From Costertonia aggregata (lineage in GTDB: Bacteria; Bacteroidota; Bacteroidia; Flavobacteriales; Flavobacteriaceae), in assembly GCF_013402795.1 (NCBI RefSeq), contig NZ_CP058595.1:531501-595500 (forward strand): DNA of 64,000 nucleotides. The letters are read 5' to 3'. A program made the position numbers and the translations under genes. The stretch's first letter is position 1, and the number at the start of each line of letters is the position of its first letter. This document shows positions 23,984-32,593 of this stretch, in pieces. The notes below the pieces were generated by a model that saw nothing but the letters and a program-made list of their open reading frames with translations, made no database searches and was not told the DNA's origin.

Positions 23984-24967
23984 ATGAAGAAAAACATTGC
24001 CATTATTATGGGGGGGTACTCCAGCGAGTATAAAATTTCATTGAATAGCGGAAATGTGGTCTATAATTATCTGGACCCAACAAAGTTTAACCTGTTCCGC
24101 ATTCATGTTTTCAAGGAAAAATGGGCCTATGTTGATGAAAACAATATGGAAACCCCAGTAAACAAAAACGATTTTTCCATTGAGATTGATGGCAAAAAAA
24201 TAATATTTGATTGCGTGTTCAATGCCATTCACGGCACTCCCGGGGAAGATGGGTTGATGCAGGCCTATCTTGAACTTTTGAACATTCCACAAACATCCTG
24301 TAATTACTACCAAGCGGCCCTTACGTTCAACAAAAGAGATTTGTTGAGTGTTCTAAAACCGTATGGCATACGATCTGCGGCATCCTACTATTTAAATTGG
24401 GGCGATGCAATTGATGAAGATAAAATAATAGACACCGTGGGGCTTCCCTGCTTTGTCAAGGCCAATAAGGCCGGGAGTAGTTTTGGAATTTCAAAAGTTT
24501 ACGAAAAAGAAAAATTGAGAGCTGCCATAGAAGATGCTTATAAAGAAGATGATGAAATTATTATCGAAGCCTTTTTGGATGGTACCGAAGTATCGGTCGG
24601 AGTTATAAAATATGACGGGAAAACCACGGTATTACCAGTTACCGAAATCGTGACCGAAAACGATTTTTTTGACTATGAGGCCAAATATGAAGGTAAATCC
24701 CAAGAAATCACCCCAGCGAGAATATCGGACACACAAAAGAACAAAGTAAGTGAATTGGCAAAAAAGGCCTATGACGTTCTAAAAATGAAGGGATTTTCTA
24801 GAAGCGAATTCATTTTTGTAAACGATGAACCTTTTATGTTGGAAATGAATACAACACCGGGATTGACCACAGAAAGTATTCTTCCCCAACAGGCCAAAGA
24901 GGCCGGTATCTCGCTTTCCCAACTTTTTGAAAGTGCCGTACAGGAAGCTTTAAACAAAAAGGCTTAA
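23984..24967 (+). CDS. ddl: D-alanine--D-alanine ligase
   Basis: This 327-residue ATP-grasp enzyme joins two D-Ala for the peptidoglycan stem. It starts MKKNIAIIMGGYSSEYKISL (G-G-x-S-x-E motif), with AIHGTPGEDGLMQAYLEL (about 73-90), the ATP-grasp lysine region LPCFVKANKAGSSFGISKV, and MLEMNTTPGLTTES (Mg ligands) near the C-terminus. A longer in-frame extension reaches back to 23582, but it overlaps the opposite PASTA gene and is not family-like, so the ATG at 23984 is chosen. coaD follows after 9 bp. Confidence 0.96.
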   Translation: MKKNIAIIMGGYSSEYKISLNSGNVVYNYLDPTKFNLFRIHVFKEKWAYVDENNMETPVNKNDFSIEIDGKKIIFDCVFNAIHGTPGEDGLMQAYLELLNIPQTSCNYYQAALTFNKRDLLSVLKPYGIRSAASYYLNWGDAIDEDKIIDTVGLPCFVKANKAGSSFGISKVYEKEKLRAAIEDAYKEDDEIIIEAFLDGTEVSVGVIKYDGKTTVLPVTEIVTENDFFDYEAKYEGKSQEITPARISDTQKNKVSELAKKAYDVLKMKGFSRSEFIFVNDEPFMLEMNTTPGLTTESILPQQAKEAGISLSQLFESAVQEALNKKA

Positions 24968-24976
24968 TTTTAGGAT

Positions 24977-25432
24977 ATGAGACGCGCAATATTTCCAGGT
25001 TCTTTTGACCCCATTACCTTAGGGCATTACGATATCATACAAAGAGGTATCACTCTTTTTGATGAACTCATTATCGCCATAGGTATAAATGCAGAAAAAA
25101 AATATATGTTTTCTTTAGAAGAACGTATGCATTTTATTCAAGAAGCATTTGCCCATGAACCAAAAATCAAAGTATTGACCTATAAGGGCTTAACCGTTGA
25201 TTTCTGTAAAAAAGTCAAAGCTGATTTTATTCTTAGAGGTTTGAGAAATCCAGCAGATTTTGAATTTGAGAAAGCGATTGCACATACAAACCGAAGCCTA
25301 TCTGAAATCGAAACCGTTTTTTTGTTGACGTCTTCTGGCAAATCATTCATCAGCTCTTCCATAGTTCGTGATGTTATTCGGAATGGTGGGGACTACACAG
25401 GGCTTGTGCCTAAATCGGTTTCGGTAAAGTAA
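24977..25432 (+). CDS. coaD: Phosphopantetheine adenylyltransferase
   Basis: This 151-residue nucleotidyltransferase makes dephospho-CoA from 4'-phosphopantetheine and ATP. FPGSFDPITLGHYDII (6-21) includes the T/HxGH motif, LRGLRNPADFEFE matches the RGLRxxxDFExE block, and SSSIVRDVIRNGGD is the C-terminal ATP motif. Length is typical (about 150-165). It is co-directional with ddl and likely co-transcribed. Confidence 0.96.
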   Translation: MRRAIFPGSFDPITLGHYDIIQRGITLFDELIIAIGINAEKKYMFSLEERMHFIQEAFAHEPKIKVLTYKGLTVDFCKKVKADFILRGLRNPADFEFEKAIAHTNRSLSEIETVFLLTSSGKSFISSSIVRDVIRNGGDYTGLVPKSVSVK

Positions 25433-25567
25433 GGTACGTTTTTTGTACTACGTTCCGAAAAATATTTTAGCGCACTTCACACACATAACCACATATTTTC
25501 GACAATTCACAACAAACCTTGAGTTATCTATAAAAATACCCATACATTAGTAAGAAAATTCAACTTA

Positions 25568-27415
25568 ATGTTGGGCAAAACTAAAATCAATACCAATAAT
25601 TACCTTATAAAGCAGTTGCCCAAAGCAACCGCTTTTCTGAACAAGAAACTAGAAATAGTACATGTTTCGGACAGGTTAATTCATGACTATTGCCCAGATA
25701 AGACCAATATATTAGGTCAACCCTTCCCAAACCTGTTCAAAAATTTAGAGCAAAAACTTAAAAAAAGTATTGGCGAGACCATCAAAGGCAAGCAAAACCC
25801 TACTACTTTAGAACGCTTTTTGAACGACAATTCCAATGAAGTTTGGTTAGAGTTTGAAAATATACCTTGGTTTGATGAAAATGAAAATATTATCGGAGCG
25901 ATAGTACAGATAAATGATGTTACCGAAAAAGCGAAAAACCAAAAAGAATTAGATAAACTCAAGGTTTTATTTAATGAAAAATCTGAGATAGGAAAAATCG
26001 GTAGCTGGGAATATGATGCCGTGAAAGATACACTTACTTGGTGTAACATGACCCGGAAAATACACGATGTACCTCCAAATTTTATTCCAGAGATTGAAAC
26101 GGCTATAGATTTTTACAAAGCTGGCTTTAGTAAGAATACTATCGCCATGCAAGTGGACAGTGCCATGAAAAAAGGCACACCATGGAAAGAAAAGCTTCAA
26201 ATAGTTACGTTCAATGGCGATGAAAAATGGGTGATTTCCGCAGGGAGACCTATATTTCAAGATAAAAAGTTTGTAGGACTGATCGGTACTTTTCAAGATG
26301 TAGATGACCAAGTAAAGTCTGAATGCAAGACAAAAGAAAGCGAACAACTTTTAAAAACATTGATCGATAATCTCCCATTGAATGTGTTCATAAAAGATTT
26401 AGATTCCAAAAAAATATTGGTGAATAAATCCGAGTGCAATTATTTAGGGGTAAGGTCTAAAGATATTATCGGAAAAGACGATTTTGATTTATACCCTGAA
26501 GATATTGCCCAAAAATCCCGAGACGAAGATTTAAAAGTCATAAATACTTTGAAGCCCATATTGGGAAAAGAAACCATCAGCATCAAAAACGATGGTACAC
26601 AAACGTACTTTTTGACCTCAAAAATACCCTTGCTCGATAGTGATGGCTCGGCGACTGGCCTGGTTGGTATTAGTTTGGATATATCCGATATAAAGCAAAA
26701 AGAGGAAGAACTGCATAGTTTAATAAACGTAGCATCTTTGCAAAACAAGAAATTGGTGAATTTTGCCCATATCGTTTCCCACAATCTACGTTCGCATACC
26801 GCTAATTTTTCAATGTTGTTGGACTTTTTGGTCAACGAAAAATCAGAGGATGAAAAGAAAAACATAATCAACATGCTCGTTGAAGCTTCCGATAACCTTT
26901 TGGAGACGCTAGACAACTTAAACGAAGTCGTAGCCATAAATACCAATGTAAACCAAGATAAAAAACCGATAAGGTTGAACGACAAAATAAAAACGGTAGA
27001 GAAAAATTTAACCGCATTGTTGATCAACAATTATGGTAAAATAATCAATACCATTTCAGACGACACCCATATAAAAGTCATACCCGCATACATAGAAAGT
27101 ATTTTGATGAATTTTATGACCAATGCCATAAAATACAAAGACCCGCATCGGGACCCTGTTATAAAATTGAGTGCCGAAAGAAAAGGAAAATATACCGTTA
27201 TGAGCATATCCGATAACGGTCTGGGTATAGATTTGGATAAATATGGCGATAAGCTGTTCGGAATGTATAAAACATTTCACAATAATTCTGATGCAAAAGG
27301 TATAGGTCTATACATTACCAAAAACCAAATAGAGGCCATGAACGGGAAAATAGAGGTATACAGTAAAGTGGGGCAGGGAACTACCTTTAAAATATTTTTT
27401 AATGAGCAAGATTGA
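25568..27415 (+). CDS. Soluble PAS-domain sensor histidine kinase
   Basis: This 615-residue protein has no TM segment or signal peptide, so it senses a cytoplasmic or diffusible cue. Three PAS-like domains span about 15-120, 135-250 and 262-376. A phosphoacceptor domain follows with HIVSHNLRSHT (His405). The HATPase_c domain has an N box at MNFMTNAIKYKDP (about 514-526), a G1 box at SDNGLGID and a G2 box at DAKGIGLYITKNQIE. The -SHNLRSH- form of the H-box is common in Bacteroidetes PAS kinases. It overlaps its partner receiver gene by 14 bp. The signal is unknown. Confidence 0.92.
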   Translation: MLGKTKINTNNYLIKQLPKATAFLNKKLEIVHVSDRLIHDYCPDKTNILGQPFPNLFKNLEQKLKKSIGETIKGKQNPTTLERFLNDNSNEVWLEFENIPWFDENENIIGAIVQINDVTEKAKNQKELDKLKVLFNEKSEIGKIGSWEYDAVKDTLTWCNMTRKIHDVPPNFIPEIETAIDFYKAGFSKNTIAMQVDSAMKKGTPWKEKLQIVTFNGDEKWVISAGRPIFQDKKFVGLIGTFQDVDDQVKSECKTKESEQLLKTLIDNLPLNVFIKDLDSKKILVNKSECNYLGVRSKDIIGKDDFDLYPEDIAQKSRDEDLKVINTLKPILGKETISIKNDGTQTYFLTSKIPLLDSDGSATGLVGISLDISDIKQKEEELHSLINVASLQNKKLVNFAHIVSHNLRSHTANFSMLLDFLVNEKSEDEKKNIINMLVEASDNLLETLDNLNEVVAINTNVNQDKKPIRLNDKIKTVEKNLTALLINNYGKIINTISDDTHIKVIPAYIESILMNFMTNAIKYKDPHRDPVIKLSAERKGKYTVMSISDNGLGIDLDKYGDKLFGMYKTFHNNSDAKGIGLYITKNQIEAMNGKIEVYSKVGQGTTFKIFFNEQD

Positions 27416-27806
27416 TTCAATCTGTATTATAGACGATGACCCGATAATCGTTTTCGGTATCAAAAAAATGCTGAGCCTTGTTGTAGAATACAATAATCTG
27501 TACACCTATAAAAACGGTAAACTGGCCATAGACGGCATTAATGGTTTACTGCTAAACGGCATGGATGCGCCGGATGTCATTTTTTTGGATATAAACATGC
27601 CGATTATGGACGGATGGCAATTTTTGGAAGAGTTCATCGCATTACCGCTAACGAAAAAAGTACGTGTCAATATCGTTACATCATCCATTGACCCGGTAGA
27701 CAAGGAAAGGTGGGAGTTCTTTAAGTCCAAGACCCGGCACGTTGTCGAATTCAACAATAAACCCATTCGTAAAGCAGATATCAAAGAAATAACAAAGCTT
27801 GCCTGA
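27402..27806 (+). CDS. Single-domain response regulator
   Basis: This 134-residue protein is a lone receiver: acidic pocket IIDDDP (9-14), phosphoacceptor Asp63 in FLDINMPIMDGWQFL, Ser/Thr at TSS, and conserved Lys120 in NNKPI. There is no output domain, so it may act by protein interaction (CheY/Spo0F-like) or in a phosphorelay. Its start lies inside the kinase gene (14-bp overlap), so the two are almost certainly co-translated partners. Confidence 0.93.
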   Translation: MSKIDSICIIDDDPIIVFGIKKMLSLVVEYNNLYTYKNGKLAIDGINGLLLNGMDAPDVIFLDINMPIMDGWQFLEEFIALPLTKKVRVNIVTSSIDPVDKERWEFFKSKTRHVVEFNNKPIRKADIKEITKLA

Positions 27807-27905
27807 CCCTAAATTTTAAAATACCTAATTTTGAAGCTTGGAAGATAAACGTGGCGTTCATGGTTACCCTTTAACGTCTCATATTTTATCGATAAATTAG
27901 GGGCT

Positions 27906-29657
27906 ATGAAGCAAGTTGTTCTATTAACTTTGATATGTATGTTTTTTTCCTGTGAAGACCAAAAACAGGATAAAATAGAAGAATTTCAAACCCATTTTGA
28001 ACTTTCCGAGTACAAAGAAACGGCCACTTATCTGCAGGTCATTGATTTCTACATTCGCTTGGCAAAGGAATTTCCGGAAATCAACATACAGACCATAGGA
28101 GAAACAGACAGTGGTTATCCCTTGCATTTGGTCACTTTTAATATTGATGGGGATTTCAATTTTCAAAAAATAGGCAAGAACAAAACCGTAATTTTGATAA
28201 ACAATGGCATACACCCCGGGGAAAGTGATGGTATTGATGCAACAATGCTACTGTATAGGGATTTGGCCACAGGAAAAGTTGATGCTCCTGAAAATACCGT
28301 ACTGGCGACCATTCCCGTATATAATGTAGGAGGTGCTTTAAACCGAAATTCATTTTCGAGGGCCAATCAAAACGGCCCTACATCGTACGGTTTTCGCGGC
28401 AATGCCCAAAATTATGACCTGAATCGGGATTTTATAAAAGTAGACACCAAAAATGCGGTCACCTTTGCTTCCATATTCCATTTGGTACAACCGGACATTT
28501 TTATAGATAATCATGTAAGCAACGGAGCCGATTATCAATATACCTTAACACATTTATTTACGCAACACAATAAATTGGGCGGCGATTTAGGCAATTACTT
28601 GAATAAACGTATGATGCCCAAACTTTCCAAATTACTCCAGGAAGATAATTGGGAAATTACACCCTACGTAAACGTTTTCAATAAAGTTCCCGAATCGGGT
28701 TTTTCCCAATTTATGGACTATCCCAGATATTCAACAGGCTATACCACTTTGTGGAATACTTTGGGGATGATGGTCGAGACACATATGCTCAAACCCTATG
28801 AAAAAAGGGTTGAAGGCACTTACGAACTCATGGTGAAAATGATAGCTATCGCCGAGGAGGATGGTAAAAACATTAAAACCCTGCGTAAAGAAGCCCTTAC
28901 AAGACATATGGATTGGACACATTACCCAGTTCAATGGAAAATTGATACGACCCGAACATCTACCCTAAAATTCAGAGGTTACGAAGCCGACACGCTCATC
29001 AGTGAGGTAACCGGGCTACCAAGGCTAAAATATGACAGAACAAAACCATTCACGAAAGAGGTAAACTACAGCGATTATTTTATACCTACCGACTCTGTAG
29101 CGATACCGGAAGCCTACATATTGAAAAAAGGATGGCATAAAGTCATAGAGCTACTAAATCTTAATAATATAGAATACACGAAGATTGACAAGGATACCAC
29201 GCTTTCTGTGGAATCTTACAGGATAGCTGATTACAAAACACAACAAAATCCATACGAAGGGCATTATCCCCATAGCGATACCAAAGTTTCTAAAGAAATA
29301 AAAACCGTTTCCTTTTCCCAAGGTGACTACTACATACCTACAAACCAAACCGGGATACGCTATCTTCTGGAAACACTGGAGCCACAAGCGACCGACTCTT
29401 TTTTTAATTGGAATTTCTTTGATACCATTCTACAACAAAAAGAGGGCTTTTCGCCGTACGTTTTTGAGGATGTCGCTTTGGAAATCTTACAAAAAGACCC
29501 GGAACTCAAAGCAGAGTTCGATAGAACTAAGGACTCTTCGGCAACCTTCTCGGCCAATTGGTACAAACAGTTGGATTGGTTATTCAAAAATTCAAAATAT
29601 TATGAAGATGCCCATTTGCAATATCCCGTCTATCGCATTTTGAAATCTGTTGATTAA
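27906..29657 (+). CDS. M14 family zinc carboxypeptidase, lipoprotein
   Basis: This 583-residue protein has a lipoprotein-like signal (MKQVVLLTLICMFFSCEDQ, Cys at residue 16). The M14 domain has zinc ligands HPGE (about 101-104, in INNGIHPGESDGIDA) and a downstream His in FIDNHVSNGADYQYTLTHL (about 199-217), with the substrate-binding NYDLNRDFIK block between. The catalytic Glu region is GMMVETHML. The C-terminal third (about 340-583) is a less conserved extension. It probably trims peptides at the outer membrane. Its stop lies 2 bp from that of the convergent NUDIX gene. Confidence 0.9.
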   Translation: MKQVVLLTLICMFFSCEDQKQDKIEEFQTHFELSEYKETATYLQVIDFYIRLAKEFPEINIQTIGETDSGYPLHLVTFNIDGDFNFQKIGKNKTVILINNGIHPGESDGIDATMLLYRDLATGKVDAPENTVLATIPVYNVGGALNRNSFSRANQNGPTSYGFRGNAQNYDLNRDFIKVDTKNAVTFASIFHLVQPDIFIDNHVSNGADYQYTLTHLFTQHNKLGGDLGNYLNKRMMPKLSKLLQEDNWEITPYVNVFNKVPESGFSQFMDYPRYSTGYTTLWNTLGMMVETHMLKPYEKRVEGTYELMVKMIAIAEEDGKNIKTLRKEALTRHMDWTHYPVQWKIDTTRTSTLKFRGYEADTLISEVTGLPRLKYDRTKPFTKEVNYSDYFIPTDSVAIPEAYILKKGWHKVIELLNLNNIEYTKIDKDTTLSVESYRIADYKTQQNPYEGHYPHSDTKVSKEIKTVSFSQGDYYIPTNQTGIRYLLETLEPQATDSFFNWNFFDTILQQKEGFSPYVFEDVALEILQKDPELKAEFDRTKDSSATFSANWYKQLDWLFKNSKYYEDAHLQYPVYRILKSVD

Positions 29658-29659
29658 GA

Positions 29660-30247
29660 TTACCCCTCAAAAAGAATTTTGATGTTGACGTAACTGTTCA
29701 ATAATGCTTTTTGGATTTTTTTGGGTCCTTTCCATTTCACTTTTTCGATACCCTCGCTTTTTTGTCCTTTGAGCTTACCCGTAAAAGAGGTTTTCATGGC
29801 ATACCAATGCACTTCTTTTAACTTGTAGTTACCGTTTCTTTTGAATACGTGATAAGTAGTCTTAAGAAAATTTTCGATTTTGAGCCCTTTCACCCCGGTT
29901 TCTTCCTCGACCTCGCGAATGGCACACTCTTCGATACTCTCGCCTTTGTCCAATTTCCCCTTCGGCAAATCCCATTTATCATTTCTATATATGAAAAGTA
30001 CTTTACCTTCCTTATTGGTCACTACACCGCCCGCAGCTACTACCAAAGGTATTTTTTTACAGAACTTTTTTAGGATTTCCTCATGGTTGGGATGGTAAAT
30101 AAAGGCCTCGTCCAGTTTTTTTTTTGACAATCCGTCCAAGGCTTCGTTAATGGCATCTGCGTTTAACAAAAAATAAGGTGCATTAGAGGTTTCGGAAAGT
30201 TTATTTGTAAGAATCAATGGGCGTTCATTAACAAAAACTTTATACAT
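29660..30247 (-). CDS. NUDIX hydrolase with N-terminal extension
   Basis: This 195-residue protein carries a complete NUDIX box GKLDKGESIEECAIREVEEE (about 96-115, continuing TG), preceded by a roughly 65-residue N-terminal domain that is conserved in flavobacterial homologues and includes KIPLVVAAGGVV. It hydrolyses some nucleoside diphosphate linked to X; the substrate cannot be predicted. Its ATG is 8 bp from the divergent pyrE ATG, so any promoter for one gene must lie inside the other. It ends 2 bp from the M14 peptidase stop. Confidence 0.9.
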   Translation of the reverse strand: MYKVFVNERPLILTNKLSETSNAPYFLLNADAINEALDGLSKKKLDEAFIYHPNHEEILKKFCKKIPLVVAAGGVVTNKEGKVLFIYRNDKWDLPKGKLDKGESIEECAIREVEEETGVKGLKIENFLKTTYHVFKRNGNYKLKEVHWYAMKTSFTGKLKGQKSEGIEKVKWKGPKKIQKALLNSYVNIKILFEG

Positions 30248-30250
30248 TTG
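30243..30250 (+). promoter_or_regulatory. Putative pyrE -7 box inside the NUDIX start
   Basis: TACATTTG is an exact TAnnTTTG box. It ends 5 bp before the pyrE ATG at 30256 and overlaps the NUDIX start codon on the other strand. Transcription would start at or next to the pyrE ATG. No -33 TTG at the right spacing was found. Confidence 0.5.
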
Positions 30251-30255
30251 TGCCT

Positions 30256-30900
30256 ATGGTTTTAGATAAGGATACTGCAAAAAAAACAGCCGAACTTTTA
30301 CTGCAAATTAATGCAATTAAGTTGGAACCGGAAAATCCTTTTACATGGGCCTCCGGATGGAAATCACCTATCTATTGCGACAATAGGATTATACTCTCCT
30401 ATCCTGTGATACGAAATTATATTCGGGAAGAAATGGCCAAACAAGTTGAGTCGCTCTATGGTAAGATCGATGCCATTGTAGGCGTGGCCACAGGGGCCAT
30501 AGGTGTAGGTATGCTGGTAGCTGAACAGCTTGGCCTACCGTTTGCATATGTTAGGCCACAACCAAAATCCCACGGTAGGCAAAACCAGATAGAAGGCCGT
30601 TTGGACGCTCATCAAAATGTAGTGGTCATCGAAGATTTGATAAGCACTGGCAAAAGCAGTTTAAATGCCGTTGACGCACTAAAAGATGCCAATATAAACG
30701 TAAAGGGCATGGTCGCCATTTTTACCTATGGTTTTGACTTGGCCAATGATAATTTTAAAGAAAAAAATGTTGAGCTGCACACCTTGAGCGACTATGAACA
30801 CCTCATAGACCAAGCGTCGGAAACCAGCTATATAAAAGAAAACCAAATGAACACCTTGTTGGAATGGAGAAAAGACCCCTCTACATGGAAACCCAATTAA
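30256..30900 (+). CDS. pyrE: Orotate phosphoribosyltransferase
   Basis: This 214-residue type I phosphoribosyltransferase forms OMP from orotate and PRPP in pyrimidine synthesis. FTWASGWKSPIYCDNR (about 28-43) is the orotate-side motif, YVRPQPKSHGRQNQIEG is the flexible loop, and VVVIEDLISTGKSSLNAV is the PRPP-binding 13-mer region. The ATG at 30256 is preferred over GTG 30250 because the family starts with about ten residues before TAELLLQI. An SRPBCC gene follows after 1 bp. Confidence 0.95.
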   Translation: MVLDKDTAKKTAELLLQINAIKLEPENPFTWASGWKSPIYCDNRIILSYPVIRNYIREEMAKQVESLYGKIDAIVGVATGAIGVGMLVAEQLGLPFAYVRPQPKSHGRQNQIEGRLDAHQNVVVIEDLISTGKSSLNAVDALKDANINVKGMVAIFTYGFDLANDNFKEKNVELHTLSDYEHLIDQASETSYIKENQMNTLLEWRKDPSTWKPN

Positions 30901-30901
30901 T

Positions 30902-31297
30902 ATGCATATAGAATCTCAAAAAAAAACAGTTTTAAAAAGTGCCGAAGAAGTCTTTCATTTTTTGACCGATGTGAAAAATTTTGAAATTTTGATGCCGGAC
31001 AGTATCGATAAATTTGAGGTCTTGAGCGAAGACAAATTTCTTTTTGCCCTAAAGGGTATGCCAGAAATTGTATTGAAACAAAAGGAGGAGCATCCCCACT
31101 CTAAGGTAGTTCTTGGAGCGGCTAGTGACAAATTACCGTTTACTTTGACTGCTGATATAATTGAATTGGAAAACAACCAAAGCGAAGTTACCTTGAGCTT
31201 TAATGGCGAATTCAATGCTATGATGGCAATGATGATTAAACATCCCATTACCAATTTCATAGGTACCTTATCCGGTAACCTTAGCAAAATAGAATAG
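30902..31297 (+). CDS. SRPBCC (START-like) family protein
   Basis: This 131-residue soluble protein has the SRPBCC/polyketide-cyclase-like pattern: an opening strand with ESQKKTVLKSAEEVFHFLTD (4-23), a central strand LPFTLTADIIELENNQSEVTLSF, and a C-terminal helix with a Met-rich start (NAMMAMMIKHPI). This fold binds hydrophobic ligands. It starts 1 bp after pyrE, a neighbour pair that recurs in flavobacteria, but no functional link is known. Confidence 0.75.
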   Translation: MHIESQKKTVLKSAEEVFHFLTDVKNFEILMPDSIDKFEVLSEDKFLFALKGMPEIVLKQKEEHPHSKVVLGAASDKLPFTLTADIIELENNQSEVTLSFNGEFNAMMAMMIKHPITNFIGTLSGNLSKIE

Positions 31298-31380
31298 CCA
31301 TGATCGGGAGACGTCAAAAACGTTCCAGAAAAAAATTACTTATCAGGGATGGTCTTTGACCAGTATGCCACTAGTTATTA

Positions 31381-32112
31381 TCAATACACTAGTTTAACCT
31401 CTTTCAAGGCGAATTCTTGCAATATATTATCTTCTAGCTCAACCTTAAGTTTGCCTTCAATGGTAACCCCTCTAATAATTCCCATGAACATTTCGCCTTT
31501 TTGATCTTGAAAGGTTGATACGATATCCTTTCGAAACAAAAGACTTTCATATTCGACTATAGCATCAGCTAAAATCTTATTTTCTATGTTTTTGAATTGA
31601 TGCTTCACCTCATCAACGATAGTTTGGAGTAAGGCTTGCAAATCAAAGGTACTACCTGTTTGAATATGCATTGAGGTAGCATTGACTACATCGCCGAAAT
31701 CAATTTGGTTGACGTTTAGGCCAATCCCGATGATCGAAGACTTGATATCGTTTCCTGCCATTGTGTTTTCAAGAAGGATGCCACATATTTTTAATTGGCC
31801 TGACAGAATGTCGTTTGGCCATTTTATGGATACATCAGGTACTTTCAACTTTCCTAAGACGGTATATATTGCCTTTGAAACCGCTATGGTCAGTAAAAAT
31901 CGATCTATAACCGAAAGTGCTTTGAATTTTTTTAAAATACTGAATGTCAAATTTTTACCACTTTCCGAAGTCCAAATAGCACCCATTTGCCCCCTTCCTT
32001 TTAACTGTTTTTCGGTAACCACTACGGTATAATCCTGTAATGGTTGTGAAAGCATTAAATTTTTTAAGTATGAATTTGTTGAATCCGTGGCACTAAGTTT
32101 GACAATATGCAT
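31381..32112 (-). CDS. birA: Biotin--[acetyl-CoA-carboxylase] ligase (no repressor domain)
   Basis: This 243-residue enzyme attaches biotin to carboxylase carrier domains through biotinyl-5'-AMP. KGRGQMGAIWTSESGKNLTF (about 38-57) is the biotin/AMP loop, followed by SIKWPNDIL and KICGILLEN (conserved catalytic-core blocks) and GIGLNVNQ. It lacks the N-terminal helix-turn-helix of E. coli BirA, so it is a ligase only. It is divergent from rsfS and convergent with the SRPBCC gene. Confidence 0.94.
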   Translation of the reverse strand: MHIVKLSATDSTNSYLKNLMLSQPLQDYTVVVTEKQLKGRGQMGAIWTSESGKNLTFSILKKFKALSVIDRFLLTIAVSKAIYTVLGKLKVPDVSIKWPNDILSGQLKICGILLENTMAGNDIKSSIIGIGLNVNQIDFGDVVNATSMHIQTGSTFDLQALLQTIVDEVKHQFKNIENKILADAIVEYESLLFRKDIVSTFQDQKGEMFMGIIRGVTIEGKLKVELEDNILQEFALKEVKLVY

Positions 32113-32179
32113 GTGTTAATGCTTGATTTTGATGTACAATGTTATGTTAAAAACAATAGCGAAGAACGTAAAAAAATAA

Positions 32180-32187
32180 TAACTTTG
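32180..32187 (+). promoter_or_regulatory. Putative promoter -7 box of the rsfS-ftsH operon
   Basis: TAACTTTG, exact TAnnTTTG, 19 bp before the rsfS ATG in the divergent birA/rsfS gap. No clear -33 element. Confidence 0.55.
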
Positions 32188-32206
32188 TAAAAACTAAAAT
32201 TTTTGA

Positions 32207-32584
32207 ATGCAGAAAGGGAAAGCTAGCGCAGATGAGTTGATTGCTCTAATTTTACAGGGAATAGAAGACGTCAAAGGACAAGATATAAACATACTGGATT
32301 TAAGAGAAATTGAAAACACCGTTTGTGACTACTTTATAATATGCAATGGTACTTCCAACACGCAGGTAAACGCAATAGTCAATTCAATCCAAAAAATAGT
32401 AAGTAAAACGATTAAAGATAAGCCTTGGCATGTAGAGGGTTCAGAAAATGCTGAATGGGTGCTATTGGACTATGTGAACGTAGTGGTACATGTTTTCCAA
32501 AAACAGGTCAGGGATTTCTATGATATAGAGGGGCTTTGGGGAGATGCAAAAGTAACCGTGGTAGAAACTAGCTTTAATCAGTAA
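32207..32584 (+). CDS. rsfS: Ribosomal silencing factor RsfS
   Basis: This 125-residue protein is a RsfS/Iojap homologue: DLREIENTVCDYFIICNGTSNTQV fits the conserved core (about 36-60), with WHVEGSENAEWVLLDYVNVVVHVF following. RsfS binds L14 (uL14) on the 50S subunit and blocks subunit joining in starvation. It lies 9 bp before ftsH, the usual Bacteroidetes arrangement. Confidence 0.95.
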   Translation: MQKGKASADELIALILQGIEDVKGQDINILDLREIENTVCDYFIICNGTSNTQVNAIVNSIQKIVSKTIKDKPWHVEGSENAEWVLLDYVNVVVHVFQKQVRDFYDIEGLWGDAKVTVVETSFNQ

Positions 32585-32593
32585 AAAAAAATA

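Noticed and set aside
31300-31359. 19-residue basic ORF (MIGRRQKRSRKKLLIRDGL) after the SRPBCC gene
   Set aside because: Too short, no conserved family recognised, and it sits in the 3' region between convergent genes.
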